NCBI GenBank assembly: GCA_031549665.1
Contig: JAVBPJ010000008.1
Location: forward strand, 1-64,000
DNA from: Rikenella sp031549665
Lineage (GTDB): Bacteria; Bacteroidota; Bacteroidia; Bacteroidales; Rikenellaceae
Direction: 5' to 3'
Length of the DNA stretch: 64,000 nt
The notes beneath the pieces are model-generated. The model was not told the origin of the DNA and ran no database searches. It saw nothing but the letters and a program-made list of their open reading frames with translations. Position 1 is the stretch's first letter; each line of letters opens with the position of its first letter. Of this stretch, positions 26,464 through 34,074 are shown piece after piece. Position numbers and translations under genes: made by a program.

Positions 26464-29220
26464 ATGAATAGATCAACACGCATCGCCCTGCTTTTGCTGG
26501 CGGGGTCGTTCACTTTCGCCGCCGCCCAGAAAAAGGTGCTGGGGATCGACGACTTCGACCGCTGGAACCAGATCGGCGCTCCCCGAATCAGCGACAACGG
26601 GCAGTGGATCGCCTACGAACTCAAACCGGCCTGGGGCGAAGGAGCCGCGCTGCTGCTGTACAACACCCAAACCAACCAAAGCGACACGCTGCGGCGGGCT
26701 ACGGGGGCCACTTTTTTCGGCAACGACCAATGGCTCGCCTGCAAAATAACCCCCACCTGGGAGCAGAACCGGCAGGCCAAAATCAAGAAATTGACCGGCG
26801 ACCGCGCCCCGCAGGACAGCCTCCTTGTCCTGTCGCTGGCCACAGGCGCCCAGACCCGCGTTCCGAACGGAGGAAAGAGCCTGCAGGTGGCCGAAGAGGG
26901 AACCCGTTACGCCTTTCTGCGCGAAATCACCCCGCCCAAAGACACCACCGACAAGAAAGCCCCCAAGCCCAAAAAATTCAGCCGCCTGGTGGTGGTCGAC
27001 CCAGCCCGGGGCGACAGCCTGACGGTGGACAGCGTGGAGAGCTACAAACTGTCGAAAAACGGCCGCACGGTACTCTACGCCCTCAAGGGCGACAGCCTGC
27101 GCGGGGTGGGGATGATCGAAAACGGAAAGATACATTCGCTCTATACCGCCAAACAGGGCAAAGTCGCCGCGCTGGCCCTCGACGAACAGGGCGGTCAGGC
27201 CGCCTATCTGCTCACGGCCGATACCACCGACACGGGGCGTTTCCAACTCTTCTACACCCGTGTCGGCAAGCCCGCGCCCAAAGCGATTGCCGAGCAGGGG
27301 GCCCCGAACGGATTCGTGCTGACGGTCAACAGCGCGCCGAGCTTCTCGAAAGAGGGTTCGCGGCTCGAATTCGGCATGGCCCCCAAGCCCAAAGAGGTGC
27401 CGAAAGACACCCTTTCGCCCGACGAAAAATTTTCGGTCGACCTGTGGAGTTGGAACGACACCACGCTGATGACCCAACAGATCGCCACCGCCGAACAGCT
27501 CAAAAAACGCACCTACAAGGCCGTTTATCTGCCCAAAACGGGCCGTTGGGAGTTGTTGGGCGATCCCCACATGGAGCGCATCGTCTTTGCCGAGGGCAAA
27601 GGCAAAGGGCTTGGCGAAGAAGCCCCCTACGCCCTGGGGATGGACGATTCGCCCTACGAATGGGCCAGTTCGTGGGACAACCCCGCGGGAGCCGACCTCT
27701 ACCGGATCGACCTGGCCAACGGGGCGCGGGAACTGTTGGTAAAGCGGGCGTTGAGCCGCAGCTACCTCAGCCCGTCGTCCAGGTACGTGCTCTATTATGA
27801 CCCGAGAACCACCGCCTGGTGGTCGGTCGAGACGGCCTCGGGAACCACACGCAACCTCACCGAGGCGATCCCCTATCCGCTGTACGAGGCCGACAACGAC
27901 CTGCCCAGCGACCCCTCGCCCGAAGGATTCGGCGGATGGACCGCCACCGACAAAGCGATCATCTACGACCGTTTCGACCTGTGGCTGGTGGACCCCTCGG
28001 GAAAAACCACCCCCCTCTGCCTGACCGCCGGAGCGGGCCGACGGGACAGCACCACGCTGCGCTACGTGCGCCTGACGCGCGAAGACCCGCTGGCAAACCC
28101 CGCCCAACCGATGCTGTTGAGCGCCTTTAACCACGCCACCAAGCAGGGAGGCTACTGCCGCCGCTCGACCGACGGCGGCGTGCAGCCCCTGCTCGCCAGC
28201 GACCACCTGTACACCTTTGTGGCCAAGGCCGAAAAGGCCGACCGGCTGCTGTGGCAACGCGAAAATTTTGTCGACTACCGCGACCTGTGGACCTCCGACC
28301 TTTCGCTCGACCAGCTCCGGCGGGTCAGCACGGCCAACCCCCAGCAGAGCGACTACCGGTGGGGGTCGGTGCGGCGGACAAGCTACACCGACATGAACGG
28401 GATTGAGCGCGAGGGACTGCTCTACCTGCCCGAAGATTACGACCCCGCCAAACGCTACCCCACCATCCTCTACTTCTACGAGCGCCACACGGACGGCATC
28501 CACAAGCACGTCCACCCGCAACCCAGCTGGTCGATCGTGATTCCGGCGGTTTGCACCAGCCAGGAGTATGTGGTCTTTATGCCCGACATTCACTACCGGA
28601 TCGGATTCCCCGGTCAAAGCTGCTACGACGCCGTGATGGGAGCCGCCAAAACGTTGATCGACCGGGGCATTGCCGACCCGGCCCGCATGGGGCTGCAGGG
28701 ACAAAGCTGGGGCGGCTATCAAATCGCCTACCTGGTTACCCGCACCGACCTGTTCCGCTGCGCCAGCGCCGGAGCGCCCGTGAGCAACATGACTTCGGCC
28801 TTCGGGGGCATCCGCTGGGGAACGGGCATCCCGCGCATGTTCCAATACGAACGGGGACAGAGCCGGATCGGCGGCAGCCTGTGGGAAAAACCGATCGAAT
28901 ACATCGAAAACTCGCCGCTCTTTTTCGCCCCCAAAGTGCGCACCCCGATTCTTCTGCGCCACGACGACGCCGACGAGGCGGTGCCGTGGTACCAGGGGAT
29001 CGAATACTTTCTGGCCCTGCGCCGGGCCGGGGTTCCGGTGTGGATGCTCAACTACAACGGGCAACCGCACAACCTGCGCAGCTACCCCGCCCGCCGCGAT
29101 TGGGACCGGCGGATGATGCAGTTTTTCGACCACTACCTCAAGGATACCCCCGCTCCGCGCTGGATGCGCGAGGGGATTTCGATCACCGAAAAGGGGGTCG
29201 ATCAGAAGTACGATTTTTAA
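26464..29220 (+). CDS. S9 family prolyl-oligopeptidase-like peptidase, exported
   Basis: 918 aa. An N-terminal signal peptide (RIALLLLAGSFTFAAAQ) is followed by a long beta-propeller domain (roughly residues 30-640) and a C-terminal alpha/beta hydrolase domain. The catalytic triad is visible: S748 in GLQGQSWGGYQ, D837 in DADEAVPWYQ and H869 in GQPHNLR. It probably cleaves dipeptides or oligopeptides in the periplasm, as in asaccharolytic Bacteroidota that feed on peptides. It is 14 nt after the helicase gene. Longer than most DPP-IV relatives because of a large propeller. Confidence 0.88.
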   Translation: MNRSTRIALLLLAGSFTFAAAQKKVLGIDDFDRWNQIGAPRISDNGQWIAYELKPAWGEGAALLLYNTQTNQSDTLRRATGATFFGNDQWLACKITPTWEQNRQAKIKKLTGDRAPQDSLLVLSLATGAQTRVPNGGKSLQVAEEGTRYAFLREITPPKDTTDKKAPKPKKFSRLVVVDPARGDSLTVDSVESYKLSKNGRTVLYALKGDSLRGVGMIENGKIHSLYTAKQGKVAALALDEQGGQAAYLLTADTTDTGRFQLFYTRVGKPAPKAIAEQGAPNGFVLTVNSAPSFSKEGSRLEFGMAPKPKEVPKDTLSPDEKFSVDLWSWNDTTLMTQQIATAEQLKKRTYKAVYLPKTGRWELLGDPHMERIVFAEGKGKGLGEEAPYALGMDDSPYEWASSWDNPAGADLYRIDLANGARELLVKRALSRSYLSPSSRYVLYYDPRTTAWWSVETASGTTRNLTEAIPYPLYEADNDLPSDPSPEGFGGWTATDKAIIYDRFDLWLVDPSGKTTPLCLTAGAGRRDSTTLRYVRLTREDPLANPAQPMLLSAFNHATKQGGYCRRSTDGGVQPLLASDHLYTFVAKAEKADRLLWQRENFVDYRDLWTSDLSLDQLRRVSTANPQQSDYRWGSVRRTSYTDMNGIEREGLLYLPEDYDPAKRYPTILYFYERHTDGIHKHVHPQPSWSIVIPAVCTSQEYVVFMPDIHYRIGFPGQSCYDAVMGAAKTLIDRGIADPARMGLQGQSWGGYQIAYLVTRTDLFRCASAGAPVSNMTSAFGGIRWGTGIPRMFQYERGQSRIGGSLWEKPIEYIENSPLFFAPKVRTPILLRHDDADEAVPWYQGIEYFLALRRAGVPVWMLNYNGQPHNLRSYPARRDWDRRMMQFFDHYLKDTPAPRWMREGISITEKGVDQKYDF

Positions 29221-29235
29221 GGGGGGGGTATCTTA

Positions 29236-29251
29236 CCGCCATTCTTGGCGG
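29236..29251. terminator. Short hairpin between convergent S9 peptidase gene and mqnD
   Basis: CCGCCA / TGGCGG stem with a TTCT loop in the 63-nt gap. It is small and without a T-run, so weak evidence. Confidence 0.4.
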
Positions 29252-29283
29252 AACGGGAAACTCCGCTGAATCCGCCCGGGCGG

Positions 29284-30075
29284 CTACACGTATTCGATTT
29301 GTTCGAGGCCGGTGAGTCGCTCGACGGCGCGGCGGGCCTGTTCGTCCAGATCGAGCGAATGGGCGTTCACAAAACAGTCGATGTGCTGCCTGCGCACGGC
29401 GGGCGAAAGCTCTTGCGCGTGCAGTCGCACAAATTCGGCCGAGGCCTCGGGATGTTCCAGGGCGTAGGCCACGCTTTGCCGCACCTCGTCCGAAACACGG
29501 CGGGCCTCTTCGAGCGGAACGCTCCGGTGGATCAGGATCGCGCCCAGCGGAATGGGCAGGCCCGTGGACTCCTCCCACCGTTCACCCAAATCGGCCACCA
29601 GGCGCAGTCCCCTTTCGGCATACGTAAACCGGCCCTCGTGGATCAGCACGCCGGCATCGACCTCTCCGCGCACGACCGCTTCGGCGATTTCGGAAAAGAG
29701 CATCGGCTGCTTCCGCACGGCGTCAACCTCGGGAAACAGGCGGCTGAGCAGGGCGTTGGCCGTTGTGTCGATCCCCGGAATAGCCACGGTGGCGCCAGCC
29801 AGGTCGGCTTCGGCCAGCGGGCGGCGGCTCACCAGTACAGGACCGTTGCCGCGCCCCAAAGCGCCGCCGCTGCGCAGCAGGCGGTAGCGGTCGGCCACGC
29901 GGGGCAGCAGGGCGTAGCTCACTTTCACCAACTGTTCCCCTTCGCCCAGGGCGGCCCGGTTCAGGGCGTCGATGTCGTCGAAAAAGGGTTGGTAACCGCC
30001 CCCGCCCACCAGCCCGTGGATCAGGGCGTGGAACGCAAAGGTGTCGTTGGGACAAGGGGAGAGGTGGAGCCTCAT
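29284..30075 (-). CDS. mqnD: 1,4-dihydroxy-6-naphthoate synthase
   Basis: 263 aa. MqnD converts cyclic dehypoxanthinyl futalosine to dihydroxynaphthoate in the futalosine route to menaquinone. The start MRLHLSPCPNDTFAFHALIHG is the family's N-terminal signature (SPCPNDT); FFDDIDALN, the VAIPGIDTTANALL segment and DAGVLIHEGRFTY follow, as in periplasmic-binding-protein-fold MqnA/D enzymes. ATG at 30075 overlaps the DUF2807 stop by 4 nt, so translation is coupled. No other mqn gene is in the window. Confidence 0.9.
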   Translation of the reverse strand: MRLHLSPCPNDTFAFHALIHGLVGGGGYQPFFDDIDALNRAALGEGEQLVKVSYALLPRVADRYRLLRSGGALGRGNGPVLVSRRPLAEADLAGATVAIPGIDTTANALLSRLFPEVDAVRKQPMLFSEIAEAVVRGEVDAGVLIHEGRFTYAERGLRLVADLGERWEESTGLPIPLGAILIHRSVPLEEARRVSDEVRQSVAYALEHPEASAEFVRLHAQELSPAVRRQHIDCFVNAHSLDLDEQARRAVERLTGLEQIEYV

Positions 30076-30956
30076 AACTTGCGCAGCTCTACCTTTCCCG
30101 TACCGGTGTTGGTAAAGTTGGCCGTACCGGACTGCTCGACGGCTCCGGAGGAGGCCACCCGAACCGTCAGGCGGGTCAGGCCCGACAGGCGGCCTACGGT
30201 TTGTTGCACCGTGCATTGGCCCATTTCGGCCGAGGCGCTCTCCTGCAAACGGAACTGCAGCCGCGCGGCATTGCCCGCCAGAACGGCCGTGGAGAGACCC
30301 CGCAGGTAAAGGGTTGCCTGGTCGAGGCCTTCGAGGATGGCCCGCAGTTTCGACGCCCTTCCCTGCACGCAGGTGAGTTTGCCGGGAATGACCAGTTTGG
30401 CCGATTTCAACTCGGCGAAGTCGGTCAGTTCGATTTCGGCATCGTCGGCGCGCAATTCACTGAGGCTGACCGCAGAGAAGCCCGAAAGTTTCATCGTAAA
30501 CGTTCCCGGGGTGCTGCAGGCCGTAGCGGCGATCAGGGTTGCGGAACCGCCCATTCGCAGGGAGGTCAGCCGGTTGATTTTTACCCACACTTTGGGGCGG
30601 GGAGCCTCCATGCGATTCAGGTGCGAGGTGGTGAGGCCCCGCAGATCGAGCCGCAGCACGCCCGCCGTGTCGCGTTCGCACACCAGGTGGGAGAGCAGCA
30701 GGCTGTCGATCTCCATTTTTACCTCGGTGGCCGACGGATCGTCGACTTGCAGGAATTGCACGTCGAAATTTCCGCGAACGTCCAGCCCGCAAAGGGATTG
30801 CCCCTGAAAAGAGACCAGTGTGGCGGGGATTCCTCCGACCGCGGGGATTTCCGTTACGGGGAACTCCGCTTCGGCGCGAGCCAACCCCACTCCCGCACAA
30901 AGGCAAAGGAGTGCCGATCCGAGGATCATCCGCAGGGTTGCTACTCTTTTTTTCAT
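30072..30956 (-). CDS. DUF2807 (head GIN) domain protein, exported
   Basis: 294 aa with a signal peptide (MKKRVATLRMILGSALLCLCAGVGLARAEA). The body is a regular series of short beta strands, each ending in a turn (LRMGGSATLIAATA, MKLSGFSAVSLSEL, IELTDFAELKSAKLV, LEGLDQATLYLRGLSTAVL), the beta-helix-like pattern of DUF2807 'putative auto-transporter adhesin head GIN' proteins. The function is unknown; it is surface or periplasmic by inference. It is first in a two-gene unit with mqnD. An upstream GTG at 31043 was not used because it lies before the promoter. Confidence 0.72.
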   Translation of the reverse strand: MKKRVATLRMILGSALLCLCAGVGLARAEAEFPVTEIPAVGGIPATLVSFQGQSLCGLDVRGNFDVQFLQVDDPSATEVKMEIDSLLLSHLVCERDTAGVLRLDLRGLTTSHLNRMEAPRPKVWVKINRLTSLRMGGSATLIAATACSTPGTFTMKLSGFSAVSLSELRADDAEIELTDFAELKSAKLVIPGKLTCVQGRASKLRAILEGLDQATLYLRGLSTAVLAGNAARLQFRLQESASAEMGQCTVQQTVGRLSGLTRLTVRVASSGAVEQSGTANFTNTGTGKVELRKL

Positions 30957-30974
30957 GGTTCCGCCGAATTTGTG

Positions 30975-30982
30975 TAACTTTG
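30975..30982 (+). promoter_or_regulatory. -7 box TAACTTTG for pdxA
   Basis: Perfect TAnnTTTG. The leader to the pdxA ATG would be about 70 nt and would cross the opposing minus-strand box. Confidence 0.55.
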
Positions 30983-31012
30983 TGGGGTATCGAGTACACG
31001 ACTCGCTGCAAA

Positions 31013-31020
31013 CAAAGTTA
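31013..31020 (-). promoter_or_regulatory. -7 box TAACTTTG for the DUF2807-mqnD operon
   Basis: Perfect TAnnTTTG on the minus strand, 57 bp upstream of the DUF2807 ATG. The transcript would overlap the pdxA 5' end by about 20 nt. Confidence 0.55.
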
Positions 31021-31059
31021 CACTTTTTTGCAGAAAATAGCACTTAAGCCCCATCCCCT

Positions 31060-32184
31060 ATGAATAAAATACGTGTCGGCATCACGCACGGCGACCTGAA
31101 CGGAATCAGTTACGAGGTCATTATCAAGACGTTGCTCGATCCGCGCATGCTGGAACTTTGCACGCCGATCGTCTACGGTTCGCCCAAAGCGGCGGGCCAT
31201 TACAAAAAAGTGGTTCCGGGAGCCGAAAATTTCAGTTTCAACCTGATCACCAGCCCCGAACAGGCTCACGGAAAGCGGGCCAACCTGATCGCCGTGGGCG
31301 ACGACAACCTGACCATCGAACCGGGAACTCCCACTGTCCTGAGCGGCCAGTACGCCATCGCCTCGCTGCGGGCGGCGGTACGCGACATGCAGGCGGGGAA
31401 GCTCGACGTGCTGGTTACCTGCCCCATCAACAAAAAAAACACGGCGGGCGGCGACTTCGGCTTCATCGGCCATACCGAATACCTGGCCAAGGAGTTCGGC
31501 GACACCGAACCGCTGATGTTCATGATCAGCGGCGCGCTCAAGGTGGGCCTGGTAACGATGCACCTGCCGCTGGCCGAGGTACCCAGGCAGGTAACCTCGG
31601 AAAAGATCCTGCACCAACTGCGGGCCATGAAACGGTCGATGGAGCGCGACTTCCGGGTGCGCCAGCCGCGCATCGCGGTGCTGGGCCTCAACCCGCACGC
31701 GGGCGACGACGGACTGCTTGGCTCCGAAGAGAAAGAGATCATCCTTCCGGCCCTGCAATCGGCAGGATACGAGAACATTCTGGCAACGGGCCCCTTCGCC
31801 GCCGACGGCTTTTTCGGAAGCGGCACATACACCAAATTCGACGCCGTTCTGGCCATGTACCACGACCAGGGGCTGGCTCCGTTCAAGGCGTTGAGCTTTG
31901 CCGACGGGGTGAACTTCACGGCGGGCATTTCGGTGGTGCGTACCTCGCCTGCCCACGGTGTCGGCTTTGACATCGCCGGACAGGGGGTGGCCGATCCCTC
32001 GCCGCTGCGGGCGGCCATTTTCCAGGCGATTGATATTTTCCGCAACCGGCAGTGGTTTGACGAAATGACGGCCAACCCGCTAAAAATACAGCCCCAGCGC
32101 GCCGAACGATCGGGCCGCGGAGGCGGCCACCACCGCGAACGCGACGCCAACGTGTCGGAACTCGTCGCCGAAGGGGAGGTGTGA
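31060..32184 (+). CDS. pdxA: 4-hydroxythreonine-4-phosphate dehydrogenase
   Basis: 374 aa. NAD-dependent oxidation of 4-phosphohydroxy-L-threonine in pyridoxal-5'-phosphate synthesis. Visible: VGITHGDLNGISYEVIIKTL (start), CPINKKNTAGGDFGFIGHTEYLA with a metal-binding His, VLGLNPHAGDDGLLG, and MYHDQGLAPFKALSF with the other metal ligands. It carries a ~30-residue Arg/Gly/Ser-rich tail (ERSGRGGGHHRERD) beyond the conserved domain, probably disordered. Alone on its transcript, convergent with gdhA. Confidence 0.94.
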   Translation: MNKIRVGITHGDLNGISYEVIIKTLLDPRMLELCTPIVYGSPKAAGHYKKVVPGAENFSFNLITSPEQAHGKRANLIAVGDDNLTIEPGTPTVLSGQYAIASLRAAVRDMQAGKLDVLVTCPINKKNTAGGDFGFIGHTEYLAKEFGDTEPLMFMISGALKVGLVTMHLPLAEVPRQVTSEKILHQLRAMKRSMERDFRVRQPRIAVLGLNPHAGDDGLLGSEEKEIILPALQSAGYENILATGPFAADGFFGSGTYTKFDAVLAMYHDQGLAPFKALSFADGVNFTAGISVVRTSPAHGVGFDIAGQGVADPSPLRAAIFQAIDIFRNRQWFDEMTANPLKIQPQRAERSGRGGGHHRERDANVSELVAEGEV

Positions 32185-32264
32185 CTCCCTTGAATCCAGG
32201 GATAAACGCCTGCTACCCGGCGAGAAAGAACAACCACTCCGAAAAACAGAGTCGGCAATAACAA

Positions 32265-32295
32265 TCGAGGCGAGGCCCTGCGGGCCCCGCCTCGA
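32265..32295. terminator. Bidirectional terminator, pdxA / gdhA
   Basis: 14-bp stem (32265-32278 with 32282-32295, one A-C mismatch) with a 3-nt loop, in the 195-bp gap between convergent genes. Confidence 0.75.
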
Positions 32296-32379
32296 CTCAT
32301 TTTCAGCGCATTGGCGGCGCGTGTTCGGTTCAGCGTGTCGGGACAAGCTACATGAGCGCGCCGGAATCGCCGAAGCCTT

Positions 32380-33735
32380 TTACACCACCCCCTGGGCGAG
32401 CATGGCGTTGGCGACTTTTTTGAAACCGGCGACGTTGGCCCCTTTCACGTAGTTCACAAAACCGTCCGCCTCGGTGCCGTACTGCACGCAGGCGGCGTGG
32501 ATGTCGCACATGATGCGGCGGAGCTTTTCGTCCACCTCCTCGCGGCTCCATTGCAGACGCATGGAGTTTTGGGTCATCTCCAGCCCCGAGGTGGCTACCC
32601 CCCCGGCATTGGCCGCCTTGCCCGGAGCGTACAGGATTTTGGCATCCAGAAACAGGTTCACCGCGTCGGGCGTCGAGGGCATATTGGCCCCCTCGGCCAC
32701 GCAGAAACAGCCTCCGGCCAACAACTTTTGGGCGTCCTCGCCATTGAGTTCGTTTTGGGTGGCGCAGGGCATGGCAATGTCGCACGGAACGCCCCAGGGA
32801 CGTTCGCCCGCGTGGTAAGTGGCCGACGGATAGCGTTCGGCGTATTCGGAGATGCGGCCGCGGAATATATTTTTCAGTTCAAGGATGTACTCCAGCTTTT
32901 CGGCGTCGATCCCCTCGGGATCGTGGATGTAGCCCGCCGAGTCGGAGGCGGTTACCACCCTGGCGCCGAGCTGGGTCATTTTCTGGATGGCGTACTGGGC
33001 CACGTTGCCCGATCCGGAAACCACCACCGTTTTTCCCTGGACAGATTGCTTCCGTGTGGCCAGCATCTCCTGCGCGAAGTAGCTCGCGCCGTAGCCCGTG
33101 GCCTCGGGGCGCAGCGGACTGCCGCCCCAGCCCAGTCCCTTGCCGGTAAAGGTGCCGGTAAATTCGTTGCGCAGGCGTTTGTACTGGCCGTACATGAAGC
33201 CGATTTCGCGCGCTCCCACGCCGATATCTCCGGCCGGAACGTCGGTGTCGGCGCCGATGTGGCGGTGCAGTTCGGTGATGAACGACTGGCAGAAGCGCAT
33301 CACTTCGTTGTCCGACTTGCCCTTGGGGTTGAAGTCCGATCCGCCTTTCCCGCCGCCCATGGGCAGGGTGGTGAGGCTGTTTTTAAAGGTTTGCTCAAAG
33401 GCCAGGAATTTCAGGATGCTGAGGTTGACCGAGGCGTGGAAACGGATCCCGCCCTTGTAGGGGCCAATGGCGCTGTTCATCTGCACGCGGAAGCCGCGAT
33501 TGATCTCCACCTCGCCTTTGTCGTTGAGCCACGGAACGCGGAAGATCACCACACGTTCGGGTTCGGCGATCCGTTCCAGAATTTTCATTTTGGCCAACTG
33601 GGGATTTTCCACAATGTAGGGGGCCAGGCTGTCGACCACCTCCTGCACGGCTTGGTGGAACTCGATTTCGCCCGGGTTCTTGGCCACGATGCGGGCCATA
33701 AAATCGTCGACGTACTGTTTGACTTGTTTTTCCAT
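32380..33735 (-). CDS. gdhA: Glutamate dehydrogenase
   Basis: 451 aa, typical for hexameric bacterial GDH. It interconverts 2-oxoglutarate + ammonium and glutamate. Visible: KGGIRFHASVNLSILKFLAFEQ, the catalytic-lysine motif PMGGGKGGSDFNPKGKSD, PAGDIGVGAREIGFMYGQYK, the Rossmann VVVSGSGNVAQYA and the C-terminal EGANMPSTPDA and GGVATSGLEMTQNS. The cofactor (NADPH is usual for this subgroup) is inferred. ATG at 33735 (MEKQVKQYV) is chosen; a non-ATG extension to 33774 would cross the promoter. It is a monocistronic unit. Confidence 0.95.
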   Translation of the reverse strand: MEKQVKQYVDDFMARIVAKNPGEIEFHQAVQEVVDSLAPYIVENPQLAKMKILERIAEPERVVIFRVPWLNDKGEVEINRGFRVQMNSAIGPYKGGIRFHASVNLSILKFLAFEQTFKNSLTTLPMGGGKGGSDFNPKGKSDNEVMRFCQSFITELHRHIGADTDVPAGDIGVGAREIGFMYGQYKRLRNEFTGTFTGKGLGWGGSPLRPEATGYGASYFAQEMLATRKQSVQGKTVVVSGSGNVAQYAIQKMTQLGARVVTASDSAGYIHDPEGIDAEKLEYILELKNIFRGRISEYAERYPSATYHAGERPWGVPCDIAMPCATQNELNGEDAQKLLAGGCFCVAEGANMPSTPDAVNLFLDAKILYAPGKAANAGGVATSGLEMTQNSMRLQWSREEVDEKLRRIMCDIHAACVQYGTEADGFVNYVKGANVAGFKKVANAMLAQGVV

Positions 33736-33761
33736 ACTCCTCGGTTTTAACGTTTGAACCA

Positions 33762-33769
33762 CAAAGGTA
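33762..33769 (-). promoter_or_regulatory. -7 box TACCTTTG for gdhA
   Basis: Perfect TAnnTTTG on the minus strand, 27 bp upstream of the gdhA ATG. Confidence 0.6.
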
Positions 33770-33848
33770 TCCATTTTGGGTTCACCCGGTTCCGAAAAGT
33801 ATGAAATTTAACAAAAAGAGGTCCTACTGCCGCATTCAGGCCGTCGAT

Positions 33849-33889
33849 TTTCATCAAACGAGAGGCTTAAAGACTCTTATTTGATGAAA
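33849..33889. repeat. 10-bp inverted repeat upstream of gdhA
   Basis: TTTCATCAAA (33849-33858) and TTTGATGAAA (33880-33889) with an inner AGAG/CTCT pair. It is AT-rich compared with its surroundings and lies 80-120 bp upstream of the gdhA -7 box. It could be a regulator's operator or a terminator; on the plus strand it is followed by a short T-run. Confidence 0.5.
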
Positions 33890-33949
33890 TTTTAACACCC
33901 TTTCGGTAAAAGCGCGGGGACAGGGGGAAGTTTCTTTGAACTTTAAACT

Positions 33950-33989
33950 CTCAGAGACTCAGAGATTCAGAGTCCCAGAATTTCAGAAC
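33950..33989. repeat. Five 8-bp tandem repeats (CTCAGAGA-type)
   Basis: Successive units: CTCAGAGA, CTCAGAGA, TTCAGAGT, CCCAGAAT, TTCAGAAC. The period is exactly 8 bp and decays toward the right. It is non-coding, between gdhA and the M23 gene cluster. Confidence 0.75.
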
Positions 33990-34007
33990 CCCGGGATCCG
34001 GGATTCC

Positions 34008-34032
34008 CGAGCCTCGGGGGCCCCGAGGCTCG
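34008..34032 (-). terminator. Terminator-like palindrome after the M23 gene cluster
   Basis: 12-bp arms (34008-34019 and 34021-34032) around a single G, nearly a perfect palindrome, 43 nt past the stop at 34075. No T-run. It may be a terminator or a DNA-level site. Confidence 0.5.
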
Positions 34033-34074
34033 AAATCGTGAATTTGCGACGCAACGGCGCAGATTAATCGCAGA

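Larger units (their letters stand above)
30972..31023. repeat. 12-bp inverted repeat containing two facing -7 boxes
   Basis: GTGTAACTTTGT at 30972-30983 and its exact reverse complement at 31012-31023. Each arm contains a perfect TAACTTTG box pointing toward the other. Confidence 0.85.

Noticed and set aside
26473..29133. 886-codon open frame antisense to the S9 peptidase gene
   Set aside because: Shadow frame; the sense protein has a signal peptide and an intact catalytic triad.
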